Source: Clostridium saccharoperbutylacetonicum N1-4(HMT)
GTDB taxonomy: Bacteria > Bacillota > Clostridia > Clostridiales > Clostridiaceae
Length of the DNA: 64,000 nucleotides
Reading direction: 5' to 3'
NCBI RefSeq assembly: GCF_000340885.1
Contig: NC_020291.1
Location: 6,077,501 to 6,141,500, forward strand
Shown here: piece after piece, positions 48,147 through 57,718 of the stretch
Layout: each line of letters begins with the position of its first letter
How positions within the stretch are numbered: the stretch's first letter is position 1
The notes under the pieces: generated by a model
What the model saw: only the letters and a program-made list of their open reading frames with translations
What the model was told of the DNA's origin: nothing
Databases searched by the model: none
Made by a program: the position numbers and the translations under genes

Positions 48147-50771
48147 TTAATATTTACCAAATTCAATATCCCCTAAATTAATATGGGACTTTGTATTAAC
48201 ATTAACTGGTATATTAGAACCATTGTCATCTATGTTATTTTTTGAATTAAACATCTTTTTTTCTTCAATATGATCTAGAAAAATGTTGTTGTAGTTGTCT
48301 CTTTTTAATTTGAACTTAGCTACTCTATCTTTTAGTATTTCTGCTTGGCTAGACATCTCTTCACTTGAAGATGCTGTTTCCTCAGAAGTAGCTGAATTCA
48401 TTTGAGTAACTCTAGATATCTGCATAACAGCATCTTTTATTTGTGATACAGCAGATGCCTGTTCATCACAAGATGTTGCTATTTTACTAACTATTTCAGA
48501 CGTATTCCTAATATCAAAAACAATAGCATTTAACGATTCTGCTGTATTGTTAGCTATTTGTGTTCCTGCATTTACTTTCTTTATAGACCCCTCTATTAGT
48601 TCTGTTGTTTCTTTAGCTGCATTTGCACTTCTGCCTGCAAGATTTCTAACTTCTTCTGCAACGACTGCAAAGCCTTTTCCATGTTGGCCTGCTCTTGCAG
48701 CTTCTACTGCTGCATTAAGAGCTAATATATTTGTTTGGAAGGCAATTTCATCTATAACTTTAATTATTTTTGAAATATTTTCAGAAGCCTCATTTATTTC
48801 ATTCATAGCCTTTAACATGTTACTCATTTCTGCATTTCCATTAACAGCATTTTCTGTAGCCTTTACTGCTAACTCATTAGCTTCATTAGCGCTTGTTGCA
48901 TTAATCTTAGTTTGTTCACCAATTTCTGAAATTGAAGCTGTTACCTCCTCAACAGCGCTTGCTTGCTCAGCTGATGCTTGAGATAAACTTTGGCTTGCAT
49001 TTGAAACTTGAATTGATGCAGATGCAACTTCATTTGCTGATATATTAATATCTGTTAATACTTGATTGATCGCTTTAATTGATGCAGTTAATGCATTAAC
49101 TATTTTTCCATAATCTCCGCTATACGAATTGTCGATAATTATATCTAAATTACCCCTAGCCATTTCTGACAAAGCTTTATTAATCTCACTAATTGGTTTA
49201 GAAAAAGCATCCATAGCATTATTTATAATGCTTATTAGTTCTTTAAAACTCCCACTATATTTCTCACTTTCCCCTCTGATCTCTAAATCTCCAGCTGCTG
49301 CAGCTGAAAGAACTCGAACTTCTTCATCTACAACTTTAAGAATATTATTTCTTAGTCCATCTAAACTTTCATTTGCTAATCCATATCTTCCTGGTAATTT
49401 TTCAAGTTGAACTGTAAAATCACCTTCAGAATAAGATTTTAATACAGCAAAAAGTTTTATTAAAACTTCCACAGAAATCCACATACCGTCGTTGACACTT
49501 TGTGCCATTTCCCTATAAACACCATCGAATTTAGCAACATCTATTTTATCCCTTGTATTTCCTAATTTAAAAGTATCATTCATCCATTTGACTTCTTCAA
49601 TAAACCTATTCAAGTTATCTATTAACATATTTAAATTACTTATAATATTGTTAAATTCACCTTGATACGTAGTTTCTATCTTTTTTGGTATATCCCCATT
49701 ACTTATTCTCTTTACATAATTAGCTGTTAAACTAATAGGGTCAATGAAAGCTTTAATTATTTCATTAATTCCCTCAGCCATTTCCGCCCATGATCCACTA
49801 AATTGTGTTGAATCTATTCTCTTAGATAAATTTCCTTGCTTAATTTCATTTGCTACACTTATTTGTTCTTTTGATATATTTAATAAATTCCCCCTTAACT
49901 CATCCACATGTTCATTTACCAATCCATATCTTCCTGGCTGCTTTTCAAACTGAACTGACAAGTCTCCTTTGGAATATGCTTTTAGAACCTCAAATAATTT
50001 TATGAACACTTCTATAGATATCCAAATGGTATCATTTATATTCTCAGTCATTTCTCTATAAACCCCTTCAAATTTTGAGGCATCTATTTTATCTCTTGTA
50101 TTCCCTAATTTAAAGGTTTCTTTTAACCAATGTACATCTTTATTAAAAGTATTTAAACTATCAATAAGCTTATTAATATTCTTCTTTGCAATATTAAATT
50201 CGCCTTCTTCATCCTCACTATATTTAATTCTAATTTCGCCTTCACTTATCTTTTCTATGTAATTTGAAGTTGTTCTAATATTTTTTATAAATATATTTGT
50301 GGTTGATAAATGATTGTCGCATATAGTCCTCCAGGCACCAGGGTATTCTGAACTATTTACCTGTATTTTAAAATTACCTTTATTAATATTTTCATTAATA
50401 TAAGTTGATTCATCAACTAATTTTCTTATGTTTTCTGATATTATTTTTAAAGATCTTGCTACTTCACCTATTTCATCAGTTTCTTCTATATTAATATTTT
50501 CATTTAAATTACCATTTGCAATATTTCTAGCAGCACTATTAAGCTTTCTCATTTGTTTTTCAATTGAATTTGTGAGAAATACCCCTAATATCATTGTAAT
50601 CACTATGAATACTATTGAAATCAGCAATATATTATTTAGATACCCTTGTATAGAACTCCCACTTTCTAATCCCTTATAACTCATGGCTAATACTATAGCT
50701 TCCATTAGAACTATTAAAATAAATACTAGCCCAAGTTTCTTTTTCATTTTTAAATTGTTAATATCAAACAT
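48147..50771 (-). CDS. Large MCP with duplicated HAMP-like modules and EFGKY tail
   Basis: 874 residues with AGGGGG before ATG 50771. Two membrane helices lie close together (about 12-30 and 42-66), leaving almost no extracellular domain, so sensing is probably cytosolic. A long chain of HAMP-like modules (about 70-560) contains an internal duplication: [20 protein letters not shown] near 220 and [20 protein letters not shown] near 400, each followed by a PGRYGL-N-E block. The signalling domain has tip [22 protein letters not shown] polar linker ends in GDIEFGKY. First gene of an operon with cheW and another MCP; its promoter region carries the ATGCAAATTGCAT dyad. Confidence 0.93.
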   Translation of the reverse strand: MFDINNLKMKKKLGLVFILIVLMEAIVLAMSYKGLESGSSIQGYLNNILLISIVFIVITMILGVFLTNSIEKQMRKLNSAARNIANGNLNENINIEETDEIGEVARSLKIISENIRKLVDESTYINENINKGNFKIQVNSSEYPGAWRTICDNHLSTTNIFIKNIRTTSNYIEKISEGEIRIKYSEDEEGEFNIAKKNINKLIDSLNTFNKDVHWLKETFKLGNTRDKIDASKFEGVYREMTENINDTIWISIEVFIKLFEVLKAYSKGDLSVQFEKQPGRYGLVNEHVDELRGNLLNISKEQISVANEIKQGNLSKRIDSTQFSGSWAEMAEGINEIIKAFIDPISLTANYVKRISNGDIPKKIETTYQGEFNNIISNLNMLIDNLNRFIEEVKWMNDTFKLGNTRDKIDVAKFDGVYREMAQSVNDGMWISVEVLIKLFAVLKSYSEGDFTVQLEKLPGRYGLANESLDGLRNNILKVVDEEVRVLSAAAAGDLEIRGESEKYSGSFKELISIINNAMDAFSKPISEINKALSEMARGNLDIIIDNSYSGDYGKIVNALTASIKAINQVLTDINISANEVASASIQVSNASQSLSQASAEQASAVEEVTASISEIGEQTKINATSANEANELAVKATENAVNGNAEMSNMLKAMNEINEASENISKIIKVIDEIAFQTNILALNAAVEAARAGQHGKGFAVVAEEVRNLAGRSANAAKETTELIEGSIKKVNAGTQIANNTAESLNAIVFDIRNTSEIVSKIATSCDEQASAVSQIKDAVMQISRVTQMNSATSEETASSSEEMSSQAEILKDRVAKFKLKRDNYNNIFLDHIEEKKMFNSKNNIDDNGSNIPVNVNTKSHINLGDIEFGKY

Positions 50772-51162
50772 CCCATTTCCCCCTATAAATTTCCTCTAAT
50801 ATGTTTTTTCAAATATCCACGTGTTAATACTAAGACATTTTAAATTCAAAATTTGCCTTCAAAAGCTCTTAATTCATCCAATTTCTCTTAATAATTTAAT
50901 TTTAATGTCTTTCCTTTTCTGTTTGTAGTCCCTTAAGTCATGTCGTAACATGCAGAATGCACAATAAATTTATATAATAATGCAATTTGCATTACTTTTC
51001 ATTGTCCTACTTTTATCAAAATGTTATAATCTATATAACATAAATTAATTTTTCTAAAAAATAGAAATAATAATCATTTGGGGACATTATTTAGGTTTGC
51101 TTTTCTGTTTCTATGCAAAGATCACAACATAAGATTGGATTAAGTGAAGAGGGGTATTTTAT
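50772..51162. promoter_or_regulatory. Divergent control region of the large MCP and the LuxR-type regulator
   Basis: 391 bp without a gene. It holds the exact dyad ATGCAATTTGCAT at 50980-50992, a second ATGCA-AATGCAC patch at 50950-50962 and TTAAGTCATGTCG near 50934. The same words occur in the same order upstream of the MCP at 55581. Binding by the adjacent LuxR-type regulator is a guess. Confidence 0.5.
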
Positions 51163-51819
51163 ATGACAAGAATTATTATTGCTGAAGATCAAAAGCTCTT
51201 ACGAGAAAGCTTTAAAACTATAATTGAAAATAATAGTGATATAAAAGTTGTTGCTTGTGCTACTAATGGCAATGAAGCTTATGATTTCTGCAAACAGTAT
51301 AATCCTGATGTAGTTTTAATGGATTTATCAATGCCAATTTGTGACGGGACAGAAGCTACAAAATTAATCAAATCTGATTTTCCATCAATTAAGGTTTTAA
51401 TCCTTACTGCATCTAATGATAGAAATGATGTTGCTGTAGCAATAAGTAATGGGGCAGATGGATATATTTTAAAAAATATAGGTACTGAAGAATTAATATT
51501 ATCAATAAAAAGTATATCTCTAGGCCTTGGAATAGTTACTAGAGATATTTTAAATCCTATAGTAACAAACCTTCGAAAGGAAAGCAAAAAATCAAAAAAA
51601 AATACAATTGCTATCCATGGAATAAATATATCATTAACTGAAAGAGAGCTAACTATAATCTCTATGATTGTTGACGGAAAAGATAACAAGGAAATTGGAG
51701 CTGCCTTATTTATTGCTGAAGGAACTGTAAAAAATATAATTACTGAAATAATATCAAAACTCCAATTAAAAGATAGAACTCAACTAGCTGTATATGCTGT
51801 TAAAAATCAGTTAGTATAA
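51163..51819 (+). CDS. NarL/LuxR-family response regulator
   Basis: 218 residues from ATG 51163 with GAAGAGGGG upstream. Receiver domain with IIIAEDQKLLRESF, acceptor Asp in VVLMDLSMPICDG near 55 and ILTASND, then a linker and a C-terminal LuxR-type helix-turn-helix (LTERELTIISMIVDGKDNKE near 153 and AEGTVKNIITEIISKLQ). It is a DNA-binding transcription factor activated by phosphorylation. No kinase gene is next to it; the hybrid kinase and HPt 5 kb away are the nearest candidates. Its promoter region is shared with the divergent MCP-cheW-MCP operon, which suggests it controls the sensory island. Confidence 0.93.
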   Translation: MTRIIIAEDQKLLRESFKTIIENNSDIKVVACATNGNEAYDFCKQYNPDVVLMDLSMPICDGTEATKLIKSDFPSIKVLILTASNDRNDVAVAISNGADGYILKNIGTEELILSIKSISLGLGIVTRDILNPIVTNLRKESKKSKKNTIAIHGINISLTERELTIISMIVDGKDNKEIGAALFIAEGTVKNIITEIISKLQLKDRTQLAVYAVKNQLV

Positions 51820-51851
51820 CCCCATTTGCATCATTAATTAATCAATATCTA

Positions 51852-51912
51852 ATGGTGAATGATTGCTGTTGAAATCCTATAAGGACTTCAACTTTAATCA
51901 TTCATCATTATC
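51852..51912. terminator. Bidirectional terminator between the LuxR-type regulator and cheB
   Basis: TAATGGTGAATGATT with GTTGAA-TCC pairs with AGGA-TTCAAC and AATCATTCATCATTA, followed by TCTTTTTATTTT on the plus strand. Separates the two convergent genes. Confidence 0.75.
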
Positions 51913-51920
51913 TTTTTATT

Positions 51921-52949
51921 TTAACGTAACATATCACAAATAAGTTGTGGTATACGCAATAAATTAACTTGCTTTTCAACCGCTCCTATCTCAAAAGCTA
52001 CCTTAGGCATTCCATATACAACTGATGATTGTTGGTCTTGTCCTATTGTTCTGGCACCAGCTCTTCTCATAGACATTAATCCTATCGCTCCATCTTGTCC
52101 CATTCCTGTCAATATAACGCCAATCGCATTTTTTCCTGCTATCTTTGCAACTGATTCAAATAGTACATCTACTGAAGGGCAATGTCCATTTACCTTCTCC
52201 CCTTGTATAGTTTCTACAATATATTTATCTGCAACCTTCTTAATTTTCATATGTTTATCTCCTGGTGCAATTAAAATAGTCCCTGCTTCAATACTATCAC
52301 CAGTTTGTGCTTCTTTAACATTAAAATGTGTTTGTAAATTGAGCCTATCAGCAAACATCTTAGAAAACATTGGTGGTATATGCTGAACAATTACTATTCC
52401 AGGTAATTCTTTAGGCAAAGCCTTTAATACAGAATAAATTGCTTCCGTTCCTCCCGTAGAAGCACCTATTGCAATTATTTTATTGCTTGTATTAATGCTT
52501 CCAGTTAGGGTTCTGTTCACAACATTTACCTTTGGCAACTTATTCAAGTTAGCAGATAGATTAACACTTGTTGCTCCTTTTACCTTTAGTATCAATTCAT
52601 TTATAAATATTTGTAGACCATTGGGCGTTCTAGCATCAGGCTTACTTAAAAAGTCTACTGCTCCTGCATCCATAGCATCGAATACAACATCGCTTAAGGA
52701 GCTTATAACTATTATTGGAATTTTATATTGTGGGAGCAGCCTTTTAACAAATTCTACTCCATTTAATTTTGGCATTTGTACATCACAAATCATTACATCA
52801 GGATTTAATTCAAGCAATTTATCTCTTGCATCATAAGGATCTATTGCTTTTCCAACTACCTCTATATAAGGATCCTTTGATATTCCTCGTGATATTGCTT
52901 CCCTAAACACCATACTATCATCGACTACTAATACTTTAATTACTTTCAT
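51921..52949 (-). CDS. cheB: Protein-glutamate methylesterase CheB
   Basis: 342 residues with GAAGGGAAG before ATG 52949. The N-terminal REC domain has VLVVDDS and acceptor Asp in VMICDVQMPKLNG near 57. The C-terminal methylesterase has the nucleophile Ser in IGASTGG near 160, His in VQHIPPMFS near 187 and Asp in TGMGQDGAIGL near 283. It removes methyl groups from, and deamidates, MCP residues in adaptation. It follows cheR and an MCP gene on the same strand. It has lost no expected residue. Confidence 0.95.
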   Translation of the reverse strand: MKVIKVLVVDDSMVFREAISRGISKDPYIEVVGKAIDPYDARDKLLELNPDVMICDVQMPKLNGVEFVKRLLPQYKIPIIVISSLSDVVFDAMDAGAVDFLSKPDARTPNGLQIFINELILKVKGATSVNLSANLNKLPKVNVVNRTLTGSINTSNKIIAIGASTGGTEAIYSVLKALPKELPGIVIVQHIPPMFSKMFADRLNLQTHFNVKEAQTGDSIEAGTILIAPGDKHMKIKKVADKYIVETIQGEKVNGHCPSVDVLFESVAKIAGKNAIGVILTGMGQDGAIGLMSMRRAGARTIGQDQQSSVVYGMPKVAFEIGAVEKQVNLLRIPQLICDMLR

Positions 52950-53048
52950 AAATCTTCCCTTCTTTTACTTCAAGTGATATCAATAGACAATTGTCAATGT
53001 TAATTTATTTTCGAAAATTGAATATTAATCATCAAAAATTCATGATGG

Positions 53049-53867
53049 CTATAATTCTTTTCTATATACAGATGGCATTATATATTTAAAGCCCATAGTA
53101 TCGCCACTTAAAGATTCTGAATGACCTATAAATAAATATCCGCCATACTCCAAGTTATTATAAAACTTACGCACCACATCATTTTTTGTTTCATTATCAA
53201 AATATATCATTACATTCCTACAAAATATGACTTGAAATTTCTTTTTAAATGGAAATACATTATCCATTAAATTAAATTTTCTATAGATAATTTCATTTTT
53301 TATCTTATCAGTAAAGATAAAATTTTCCCCATCATATTTCTTAAGATATTCCATTTTCCATGCTGGAGGTAAAGATGAAATTTGATCCTTATGATATATC
53401 CCTTCTTTTGCCATTTTCAAAACTTTTTCTGATATATCGGTTGCAAGCAGTTTTTTATCCCACCATAGCTGATTTTCTTTAAAAAACTCATCCAATATCA
53501 TTGCAAGTGTATACGCCTCTTCTCCTGATGAGCACCCTGCGGACCAAATTCGCAAATCCTTGTCTCTTATTGTATTAACCATGTATGGTAAAACCTTTTC
53601 TTTTAAATAATCAAAATGATCTTTTTCCCTCATAAAATAAGTATGATTAGTAGTTATTTTATTAATTAAGGTAATAACGGCTTTCCCTGTTTTATCAGAA
53701 ATTATATGATCATAATACTCAGAAAAACTTTCAAAATTATTTTCAGCAAGTACATTATGTAATCTTCCAATAACCAGCATTTTCTTTTCTTCCTTAAGGT
53801 TTATTCCATAATTATCTTTAATATATTTAGCTAATTGCTTAAATTCTTTTTCTGTAATTGTAACCAT
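53049..53867 (-). CDS. cheR: MCP methyltransferase CheR
   Basis: 272 residues from ATG 53867 with ATGGGTG as a weak site. An N-terminal helical domain is followed by a SAM-binding domain: IWSAGCSSGEEAYTLAM near 107, LLATDISEKVL near 145 and VIFCRNVMIYFD near 213. It methylates MCP glutamates using SAM. It begins 13 nt after the stop of the MCP gene that ends in EFGKY, so the two are coupled. This suggests the enzyme serves that receptor in particular. Confidence 0.95.
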   Translation of the reverse strand: MVTITEKEFKQLAKYIKDNYGINLKEEKKMLVIGRLHNVLAENNFESFSEYYDHIISDKTGKAVITLINKITTNHTYFMREKDHFDYLKEKVLPYMVNTIRDKDLRIWSAGCSSGEEAYTLAMILDEFFKENQLWWDKKLLATDISEKVLKMAKEGIYHKDQISSLPPAWKMEYLKKYDGENFIFTDKIKNEIIYRKFNLMDNVFPFKKKFQVIFCRNVMIYFDNETKNDVVRKFYNNLEYGGYLFIGHSESLSGDTMGFKYIMPSVYRKEL

Positions 53868-53880
53868 AATTCACCCATAT

Positions 53881-55581
53881 TTAATACTTTCCAAACTCAG
53901 TATCACTAAGTATTATTTTTTTTGAATTTTCATTTTTTACATTTCTATCCTTTAATGAATTAATTTCATTTTTATTCTTTTTCTGTTTGTCCAATCTGTC
54001 TGAATTATACTTTGGTCTTTGTTCATCTATACTTCCCAATCTAAAGGTTTCTACTTGTTCTTTTAAAACTTCAGCTTGACCTGCTAGCTCCTCACTTGCA
54101 GCAGCACATTCTTCAGCTGTAGCTGAATTGCTTTGAACAACTTGAGATATTTGCACTACGCCTTGGGATATTTGAGTCATACCTGTTGCTTGTTCAGTTG
54201 AGGCTCCTGAAATACTGTCTATTATTGCTGCAACATCTTGAATATCTACAACAATACCATCAAGTGCTTCTGCAGTTTGATTTGCGATATCTGTTCCATC
54301 TTTGATTTTAATCAAAGATTCTTCTATAATTTCTGTTGTTTCTTTAGCTGCATTAGCTGATCTTGCTGCCAAATTTCTAACTTCTTCAGCTACAACCGTG
54401 AATCCCTTTCCATATTGACCTGCCCTTGCTGCTTCTACTGCTGCATTTAAAGCAAGTATATTAGTTTGGAATGCTATTTCATCAATTACTTTAATTATCT
54501 TTGCAATATTATTAGATGATTTATTAATCTCCTCCATTGCTTTAAGCATCAATTTCATATCACTATTTCTCTTAACTGCGTTATCTTTTGTAGCATCTGC
54601 TATTGTATTAGCTTTTTTAGCATTTTCAGCGTTTACCTTAATTTGAGCAGAAATCTCTTCAATTGATGCAGTTAATTCTTCAACTGCACTTGCTTGTTCT
54701 GTAGCACCTTGTGATAAAGATATAGTTGAATCTGCTATTTGTTTAGATCCAATATTAACTTGCTGTGAGGCAAAACTAATATTTCCAATGACTTCATGTA
54801 ACTTATCTTGCATTTTATTCATAGACTGTGAAAGTATTCCAATTTCATCTTTTGAATTATTTGTAATTTCTACATTCAAATTTCCGCTGCTTATTTCATC
54901 TGTCACATACATAAGTTGATAAATAGACTTATTTATAGCCCTAGAAATTAAAATTCCAAAGGTTACAGCACAAACAATTCCTATTGCAATCACTATAAAC
55001 ATTGTAACAATGGCAGTATTAGTTTCTGCTGAATATTCATCAGATCTTTGAGTCCCTATTGATGTTTTTAAATTAAATAAACTATCTATTGTATCACTTA
55101 CTTTATCTGACATAGTTTGCCCATCTCCTGAGCTAAGCATTTGAAAAGCTTCATCATATTTTTGAACAAGAATTAAGCTTATAACATCATTTTCAAATTT
55201 ATTATATTTATCCAATACGCTTTTTAGTTCTGCAAATTTTGCTTTTGCTTCATCAGTTTGCAAGGATTTCTCAAATTGGCCCATGTTTTCTTGGATATCT
55301 TTATTGTAACCATCTATCTTGTTTTTATATTGGGTTACATTTGAGACATTTTTATCAAGTACCATTTTATATAAATTTATTCTAACCCTTTGATATGAAA
55401 TAGATACTTCTGCAATATCACCAATAGATACCCCAAAATTCACATATAAGTCGGAATAATTAGTATCTATCTTTTTTATTTTCGTTATTCCAACTCCTCC
55501 AACTATACCACTAATTAGCGCAATAAAAATAAACCCAACTATCAATTTTGTGCTAATCTTCACGTTATTTAACCATCTCAT
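53881..55581 (-). CDS. Methyl-accepting chemotaxis protein with EFGKY tail
   Basis: 566 residues from ATG 55581, with GGGGGGAG about 6 nt upstream; the in-frame start at 55596 is less well placed. Helices at about 9-30 and 186-210 bracket a helical 4HB_MCP-type sensor region. HAMP follows, then the signalling domain with [21 protein letters not shown]. After the signalling helices a Lys/Asn-rich linker of about 45 residues ends SDTEFGKY, nearly the same end as the large MCP at 48147. First gene of the operon with cheR and cheB. Its upstream region carries two copies of the ATGCAA-type dyad. Confidence 0.93.
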   Translation of the reverse strand: MRWLNNVKISTKLIVGFIFIALISGIVGGVGITKIKKIDTNYSDLYVNFGVSIGDIAEVSISYQRVRINLYKMVLDKNVSNVTQYKNKIDGYNKDIQENMGQFEKSLQTDEAKAKFAELKSVLDKYNKFENDVISLILVQKYDEAFQMLSSGDGQTMSDKVSDTIDSLFNLKTSIGTQRSDEYSAETNTAIVTMFIVIAIGIVCAVTFGILISRAINKSIYQLMYVTDEISSGNLNVEITNNSKDEIGILSQSMNKMQDKLHEVIGNISFASQQVNIGSKQIADSTISLSQGATEQASAVEELTASIEEISAQIKVNAENAKKANTIADATKDNAVKRNSDMKLMLKAMEEINKSSNNIAKIIKVIDEIAFQTNILALNAAVEAARAGQYGKGFTVVAEEVRNLAARSANAAKETTEIIEESLIKIKDGTDIANQTAEALDGIVVDIQDVAAIIDSISGASTEQATGMTQISQGVVQISQVVQSNSATAEECAAASEELAGQAEVLKEQVETFRLGSIDEQRPKYNSDRLDKQKKNKNEINSLKDRNVKNENSKKIILSDTEFGKY

Positions 55582-55611
55582 TAAAACTCCCCCCACCCAT
55601 ACAAAATTTTA

Positions 55612-55742
55612 TAAATATAATTCTCATAATTTTATATTAGTTTTTTTTGGAAAAGCTTTTAAGTGTCTTAAGTCATTGATTTAAATGCAATTTGCACTAC
55701 TGCATTATTTTTTATGCAAATTGCATATTTTATAATGTAAAT
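55612..55742 (-). promoter_or_regulatory. Control region of the MCP-cheR-cheB operon with dyad repeats
   Basis: ATGCAATTTGCA at 55685-55696 and ATGCAAATTGCAT at 55714-55726, preceded by CTTAAGTCAT near 55668. The layout resembles that at 50931-50992 before the other MCP operon. Confidence 0.5.
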
Positions 55743-55769
55743 AAAAAAAGCACCTTTTAAGATGCTTTC
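55743..55769 (-). terminator. Terminator of motAB
   Basis: On the minus strand AAAGCATCTT-AAAAGGTGCTTTTTTT forms a short stem with a U-run. It lies about 130 nt after the motB stop. Confidence 0.75.
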
Positions 55770-55898
55770 TTATATTTATTCATTATTTAAATTTTTTATT
55801 GATACTAATGTCCAAATTATAAATTCATAAACAATAAAATACCTTTTTGCCAAATTTACAATTTATAAATAAACATTGATAATTAAAAATTATATGTA

Positions 55899-56645
55899 TT
55901 AATCAGATTTATTATCCGTAGTTGTGTATTGACGTGCTACCAAAATCTCTACCCTTCTATTTTGAGCTCTTCCATCTTCTGTATCATTAGCTGCTTTTGG
56001 CTTTAAGTCTGCCCATGCTTGAATAGATACTTTCTGAGGATTAAGCCCATATGAACCAGATACCATTAATTCCCTAACATTTACAGCACGTTCTGCACTT
56101 AACTCCCAATTTGAACGATATCTCGAATTGCTAATTGGAACATTATCAGTGTGTCCTACTACTTTAATCTGATTATCTAGACTATGTAACATGCTAGAAA
56201 TTTTAGACATTAATGGTGCAACGTTTTGATGTACATCAGCTTGACCTGAATTAAAAAGTACTACATCTTGAATAGTTATATCTAAACCATCACCATTAAG
56301 TTCTACCTTAATTTTATCTGCATAGCCTTCTTTACCAATTTCTTGTTCTATCATTTTCTTAATTTCTGTCATCTTATCCTGTTCTACTTCTGCATCACTT
56401 TTACCTGAGCCTTCTGATGTATTTTCCATAGGAATCATTGAATTTCCATCACTTTGCATAACACCTTGACCACCTGCAAAAATTATATTAAATGACTTGC
56501 TCATAGCTTTAAGTTTTGCACTATCTGTTTTTCCCATGGCAAACATAACAATAAATAATGCTAATAGGAGTGTTAACATATCTGAATATGGAAGAAGCCA
56601 TGCTTCATCAACATGCTCTTCATGATGTTGCTTTTTCTTACTCAT
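55899..56645 (-). CDS. motB: Flagellar motor stator protein MotB
   Basis: 248 residues from ATG 56645 with GGAGG 9 nt upstream. One N-terminal helix carries the proton-channel aspartate D22 in LPYSDMLTLLLALFIVMFA. A linker rich in Ser/Glu leads to an OmpA-like peptidoglycan-binding domain (VVGHTDNVPISNSRYRSNWE near 160, AQNRRVEILV near 230). MotB anchors the stator to the wall, and the Asp carries the ion that drives rotation. It begins 17 nt after motA. A PFAM-like plug segment was not examined in detail. Confidence 0.95.
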   Translation of the reverse strand: MSKKKQHHEEHVDEAWLLPYSDMLTLLLALFIVMFAMGKTDSAKLKAMSKSFNIIFAGGQGVMQSDGNSMIPMENTSEGSGKSDAEVEQDKMTEIKKMIEQEIGKEGYADKIKVELNGDGLDITIQDVVLFNSGQADVHQNVAPLMSKISSMLHSLDNQIKVVGHTDNVPISNSRYRSNWELSAERAVNVRELMVSGSYGLNPQKVSIQAWADLKPKAANDTEDGRAQNRRVEILVARQYTTTDNKSD

Positions 56646-56662
56646 CACTTATCTCCTCCAAA

Positions 56663-57448
56663 TTAGTTCTCATTATTATTTTCTTCAAATCTAACTCTTT
56701 GTTTTGGTTCTAACATACCTACTAGCTTTCTTTCAATACTCTTTGGATTGTTTCCTGCTTGAATAGCTAAAATTCCTTCAAGCATAATATTCATATTTCT
56801 TACTTCTTCTAAAGATTTTCTTTTTAATCTATTTGAAAATGGATGCCAAATTAAATATCCAGTAAAAATACCAAAAACAGTAGCAACAAAGGCAGATTTT
56901 ATACTTTCTCCAAGTACTGTAATGTTGTCAAGATTTCCAAGTGCTCCTATTAAACCTATAACTGCTCCCAAAACTCCAAGAGTTGGCGCAGTACCACCTG
57001 CTGTTGAAAATGCTGTTGCACCAAGACGATGTCTCTCTTCCATACTTTCTATTTCTATTTCTAATACTTCTTTTATAAGATCTGGTTCTAATCCATCTAC
57101 AACCATTTCTAGACCTTTTTTCATAAACTTATTTTCAAGTCCTTGTATAGTACTTTCAAGAGATAGTAAACCATCTCTTCTAGTCGTTTGAGACATTTCT
57201 ACAAGCTGCACTATAATTTCTGCAGGATCCTCACTCCCCTTAGCACTGAAAAGAACTCCAAAAATCTTAGGAAGTTTAACAAATTCACCCTTTGGAAATG
57301 AATTTAATAGAGCAACAACAGTACCACCAATAATTACCAAAAATGCTTCTGCACTTAAAAGTACAGCAAGACTTGCTCCTTTTTCTAGCATGGCGGCAAC
57401 AACAATAATTAAACCAGCAACCATACCAATAATCAAAAATATATCCAT
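56663..57448 (-). CDS. motA: Flagellar motor stator protein MotA
   Basis: 261 residues from ATG 57448 with AAGGGGG about 7 nt upstream; the in-frame start at 57475 is upstream of that site. Four membrane helices, with a cytoplasmic loop containing RRDGLLSLE near 85 and ESMEERHRLGATAFSTAGG near 130-150. MotA and MotB form the stator that converts ion flow to flagellar torque. The conserved prolines of the last two helices (APTLGVLGAVIGLI and HPFSNRLKR) are present. Two-gene operon with motB. Confidence 0.95.
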   Translation of the reverse strand: MDIFLIIGMVAGLIIVVAAMLEKGASLAVLLSAEAFLVIIGGTVVALLNSFPKGEFVKLPKIFGVLFSAKGSEDPAEIIVQLVEMSQTTRRDGLLSLESTIQGLENKFMKKGLEMVVDGLEPDLIKEVLEIEIESMEERHRLGATAFSTAGGTAPTLGVLGAVIGLIGALGNLDNITVLGESIKSAFVATVFGIFTGYLIWHPFSNRLKRKSLEEVRNMNIMLEGILAIQAGNNPKSIERKLVGMLEPKQRVRFEENNNEN

Positions 57449-57718
57449 TTTTTTCCCCCTTAATACTTTTTTCACTAATTTAGATATAAAACCTTTTAGT
57501 GTTACAATTTAGATTTCTCTCTCATAAAATCTTTAGTTTTCTGTACTATACATGTCCATATTAATATAATACCATAATACAAGCCGTTGGAAAACTACAT
57601 TTTGGCATATCTTTCGACATAAATTAAATTTTAAATTATTAAATCTAAACATAATAGTATAAAAAATTATATGGTGTTTAAAATAATTTTATATTATTTT
57701 AACAAGGAGGCATTTAAA

